In this document: piece by piece, positions 44,088-46,324 of the stretch
Numbering within the stretch: position 1 is the stretch's first letter
How the letters are laid out: each line of letters starts with the position of its first letter
Assembly (NCBI GenBank): GCA_946623875.1
Contig: CAMORO010000009.1
Coordinates: 1-46,324 of the forward strand
Source of the DNA: an uncultured Lachnospiraceae bacterium
GTDB taxonomy: Bacteria; Bacillota; Clostridia; Lachnospirales; Lachnospiraceae
Direction: 5' to 3'
DNA length: 46,324 nt
The notes under the pieces: model-generated
Database searches by the model: none
What the model was told of the DNA's origin: nothing
What the model saw: the letters and a program-made list of their open reading frames with translations, nothing else
Position numbers and translations under genes: made by a program

Positions 44088-44243
44088 GTTATTCTCCTTG
44101 CTTTCATAAAATGAAGACATTTCTTATATTATTGTATGTTCAATTTGTAGATCATTAATATGGCGAAGCTATGCCCTGATATAGGCCCTTCCGTGAGAGT
44201 CATTATATGGAGAATTGTCCCCTGAAGAGGGGGATTAAAACAC

Positions 44244-44272
44244 TTCCCTTTCAACTATCCCTTTGTTATAAT
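44244..44272 (+). promoter_or_regulatory. Possible promoter of the AAA-ATPase/nuclease gene
   Basis: A perfect TATAAT (44267-44272) lies 22 bases before the start codon at 44294, leaving only a short leader. The -35 at 17 bases (TTCCCT, 44244-44249) is poor. Just upstream, CCCCT...GAGGGGG (about 44219-44233) is a short hairpin of unknown role. Confidence 0.4.
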
Positions 44273-44293
44273 GTGGGAGAAAGGGGGCGTAAG

Positions 44294-45883
44294 ATGGGAA
44301 CATACTTAAATCCCGGAAACAGTGGTTTCGCCGAAATGCTGAAGTCAGACTATGTGGATAAAACCGGTTTGATCAGCATCATCAATTCTACAATAGGAAC
44401 AAAAAGGAAGTTGACCTGCATCAGCAGGCCCCGTCGCTTCGGGAAATCCTATGCTGCCCAAATGCTGTGTGCATATTATGATAAGACCTGTGATTCGCAT
44501 GAGCTGTTTTCAAAATATGCGATTTCAAAAGATAAGAGTTATGCGGATAATCTGAATAAATATGATGTCATCTATCTTGATATGACCAATTTGTTAGGGA
44601 AAACACCACCTCAGAAGCTGGTTGGATTCATTCAGGAAAAGCTCATTGGTGAAATTCAAAAATCCTATGAGAAAGTAAATACAGATGGGACATTGGATGA
44701 AGTACTGGTGAATACAGCAGAATGTACAGGGAACAAGTTCATCATGATCATTGATGAATGGGATGCACCGATCAGGGAAACTCCTGAAATAGAAGAGTAT
44801 TATTTGAAGTTCCTGAGGATGCTGTTCAAGAGCAGCGGAACAACTTCGAAGATATTCGCGGCTGCTTATATGACAGGCATTCTGCCTATCAAAAAGGATG
44901 GTTCCCAGTCGGCAATCTCCGATTTTGAGGAGTATTCCGTTCTTGAACCCGGTGATTATGCCGGATTCGTTGGATTCACGGAAGAAGAAGTAAAGAGGAT
45001 TTGCGAAGAGAAGGATAAAGATTTTGCAAAGATGAAGCTCTGGTATGACGGCTATACGGTTGGAGAAAAGCATTCAATTTATAATCCGTATTCCGTTATG
45101 CATGCAGCCGGCTCCGGTAAATTCAGATCCTACTGGAAGAAAACATCCTCGGCAGAAACACTGATGACCTATATCGATATGGATCAGGAAGATCTGCAGG
45201 ATACGATCGCGAGGCTTATAGCCGGAGAGAGCGTTGTTGTAGACACAGACTCATTCCAAAATGATGTGGAGACTTTCACCTGTAAGGACGATGTCCTGAC
45301 ACTGCTTACCCATTTGGGATATCTTACATACGAAGAGGAACCGGACTCTTATGATGACGATACGGTGGTTGGTCTGGTAAGGATCCCCAATGAAGAGGTC
45401 AGATCCGAGTTCGATAAGATCCTGCGCAAAGCCAAACATAAGAGCCTGATCGAGCTGGTCAGAAGATCCGACCGGCTCCTTAAAGATACATTGGAAGGGA
45501 AGAGCGATGCAGTAGCTAAAGCAATTGCTGATGTCCATGATTCCGAATACGCACCGACATATTACAGCAATGAGCAAAGCTTAAGATATGTAGTGAAGAT
45601 GGCATACATCTCATGCGTGGATCAGTACGCCAAGGTGGAAGAGCTTCCAAGCGGTCACGGGATAGCTGATGTGGTGTTCCTGCCGAAGCGCAGATCAACA
45701 CTTCCTGCTATGATCGTGGAACTTAAGTGGAACAAGGATGCAGAGGGTGCGATAAAGCAGATCAAAGACAGGGATTATCCGAAGATTCTCAACAATTATG
45801 GCGGAAGGATCGTCCTGATTGGCATTAACTATGATGAAGACACGAAGGCCCATGAATGTTTGATAGAGGAGTATAACAAGTAA
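44294..45883 (+). CDS. AAA-ATPase-like / PD-(D/E)XK nuclease protein
   Basis: A 529-residue protein of the AAA-ATPase-like plus DUF1703 type, very common in gut Clostridia and Bacteroidetes. The P-loop region is CISRPRRFGKSYAAQML, Walker B-like MIIDEWDAPI, then a long helical middle. The C-terminal nuclease-type domain shows GIADVVFLP and MIVELKWNKDA, giving the Asp and ExK of PD-(D/E)XK folds. Start ATG 44294 has AAAGGGGGCGTA upstream; an ATG at 44207 opens the frame earlier but has no ribosome site and would cross the promoter. The biological role of the family is not established; a mobile or defence-related function has been suggested. It stands alone with its own predicted promoter. Confidence 0.85.
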   Translation: MGTYLNPGNSGFAEMLKSDYVDKTGLISIINSTIGTKRKLTCISRPRRFGKSYAAQMLCAYYDKTCDSHELFSKYAISKDKSYADNLNKYDVIYLDMTNLLGKTPPQKLVGFIQEKLIGEIQKSYEKVNTDGTLDEVLVNTAECTGNKFIMIIDEWDAPIRETPEIEEYYLKFLRMLFKSSGTTSKIFAAAYMTGILPIKKDGSQSAISDFEEYSVLEPGDYAGFVGFTEEEVKRICEEKDKDFAKMKLWYDGYTVGEKHSIYNPYSVMHAAGSGKFRSYWKKTSSAETLMTYIDMDQEDLQDTIARLIAGESVVVDTDSFQNDVETFTCKDDVLTLLTHLGYLTYEEEPDSYDDDTVVGLVRIPNEEVRSEFDKILRKAKHKSLIELVRRSDRLLKDTLEGKSDAVAKAIADVHDSEYAPTYYSNEQSLRYVVKMAYISCVDQYAKVEELPSGHGIADVVFLPKRRSTLPAMIVELKWNKDAEGAIKQIKDRDYPKILNNYGGRIVLIGINYDEDTKAHECLIEEYNK

Positions 45884-46070
45884 GATTAAAAGAACCAAGG
45901 GAGCAATTAGTTTTTTGACAGTATATTTATTTGCACAAAAAGACTCGATATTTCTTGCTTTTGTTCACTGCAGTGGATATATCCTATTGTGAATTTATAG
46001 ATGCCAAGTATGAATTATAACATGCTGAGACCTACAGTAGTGAACAGAAGTAAGGAAGAGGACAAACAAC

Positions 46071-46169
46071 CCTAGCAGAGCCGTAGCAGTGCGGTTATAC
46101 TGTATGGATATGTCTGTAGAAGATATAGCTAAGGCTGTTAACGAAGATATCAGTGTTGTGGAACGTTGA
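46071..46169 (+). pseudogene. Fragment of an Rpn/PD-(D/E)XK transposase-type C-terminus
   Basis: The frame reads PSRAVAVRLYCMDMSVEDI then AKAVNEDISVVER and a stop. It resembles the helix-turn-helix-like tail (RLYxMGMSxEDIAxAV) of Rpn-family recombination-promoting nuclease proteins. The catalytic part is missing, no start is seen, and the frame is broken on both sides. Confidence 0.4.
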
Positions 46170-46285
46170 ATCGGAACCTACAGGGATCTGCATGAAAGCC
46201 TTGGCAAAGACGGGGAACTTTACTACACAGTTTCAGAAATATACAATGAGCCTCTTTATGAAATCCATTCAGACAGGAAGGTATA

Positions 46286-46317
46286 GAATAGCGAATTTCA
46301 TCAGAAATTCGCTATTC
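46286..46317. repeat. Perfect 14-bp hairpin at window end
   Basis: GAATAGCGAATTTC (46286-46299), loop ATCA, and its exact complement (46304-46317). There is no T-run after it, so it is not a standard terminator; it may be the end of a small repeat or an inverted repeat of a decayed element. Confidence 0.7.
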
Positions 46318-46324
46318 GTAATGG

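Larger units (their letters stand above)
45884..46324. other. Window end: no intact gene
   Basis: 441 bases after the AAA-ATPase gene with no complete coding frame and no convincing promoter. It contains a gene fragment (46071-46169), a further open stretch without a start codon (46173-46286, ending LYEIHSDRKV then TAG) and a strong hairpin (46286-46317). It looks like decayed mobile or accessory sequence. Confidence 0.55.

Noticed and set aside
44214-44240. CRISPR-repeat-like sequence (GTCCCCTGAAGAGGGGGATT then AAAAC)
   Set aside because: It has the hairpin and AAAAC end of some CRISPR repeats, but there is one copy only, no spacer array and no cas genes; more likely chance or a small regulatory hairpin.
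44207-44293. N-terminal extension of the AAA-ATPase gene from ATG 44207
   Set aside because: It would cross a TATAAT promoter box and a ribosome site; family proteins begin at MGTYLNPGN (44294).
45915-45943. Promoter from a perfect TTGACA at 45915-45920
   Set aside because: There is no acceptable -10 box 16-19 bases downstream, and no gene follows.

Overview
The window looks like a chromosomal segment from a Gram-positive anaerobe of the Clostridia, most likely Lachnospiraceae. This is inference from gene content: strong AGGAGG-type ribosome sites, a cell-wall GH25 lysozyme with a Thr/Glu/Ala/Pro linker and a bacterial Ig-like domain, YfhO and GT-C membrane proteins, chains of multi-domain GT2 enzymes, a DUF4190/DUF2752 pair and an AAA-ATPase-like/PD-(D/E)XK protein. 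No rRNA, tRNA or CRISPR array was seen.

Layout. (1) 1-5091: a small unknown gene, then two large membrane glycosyltransferase-type proteins (YfhO family on +, GT-C-like on -) whose 3' ends overlap by 62 bp. (2) 5092-7195: a UDP-N-acetylhexosamine dehydrogenase coupled to a YdjC/ChbG-type deacetylase. (3) 7304-38560: one long + strand run of polysaccharide genes, starting behind a good sigma-A promoter (7186-7214) and ending at a hairpin terminator (38573-38606). It holds rfbA and rfbC (rfbB and rfbD are not in the window), a membrane-anchored GH25 protein, a Wzm/Wzt-type ABC exporter with a C-terminal cargo-type domain, a fused methyltransferase-kinase resembling the O-antigen chain terminator WbdD, seven GT2-type glycosyltransferases, a phosphohexomutase, a GtrABC-like trio, an SGNH lipoprotein esterase, a flippase-like protein, a phosphotransferase plus an EcbF/BcbF-type phosphatase, the initiating glycosyl-1-phosphate transferase, a divergent ClpX and an MBOAT acyltransferase. 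(4) 38561-38944: a compact candidate type I toxin-antitoxin locus lying between the MBOAT gene and its SGNH partner. (5) 38945-42404: SGNH acyltransferase partner, a CPBP membrane protease, and on the - strand two RimK-like ATP-grasp ligases. (6) 42405-46324: accessory material: a 142-bp inverted-repeat element directly downstream of a promoter, a zinc-ribbon/DUF4190 gene, a DUF2752 gene, an XRE regulator lacking its HTH core, an AAA-ATPase-like/nuclease protein and decayed fragments.

How it fits together (inference): a WbaP-like transferase primes undecaprenyl phosphate; GT2 enzymes build a probably rhamnose-containing polymer; the WbdD-like enzyme may cap the chain; Wzt's C-terminal domain may recognise the cap and the ABC transporter exports the polymer. 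GtrABC-like and MBOAT/SGNH modules may then glycosylate and acylate it outside the membrane.

The most unusual items are the candidate type I toxin-antitoxin locus, the WbdD-like terminator/Wzt pairing in a Gram-positive setting, the ClpX with an altered RKH loop and a poly-Asn N-terminus, and the nested inverted-repeat element that would form the 5' leader of the DUF4190 gene.
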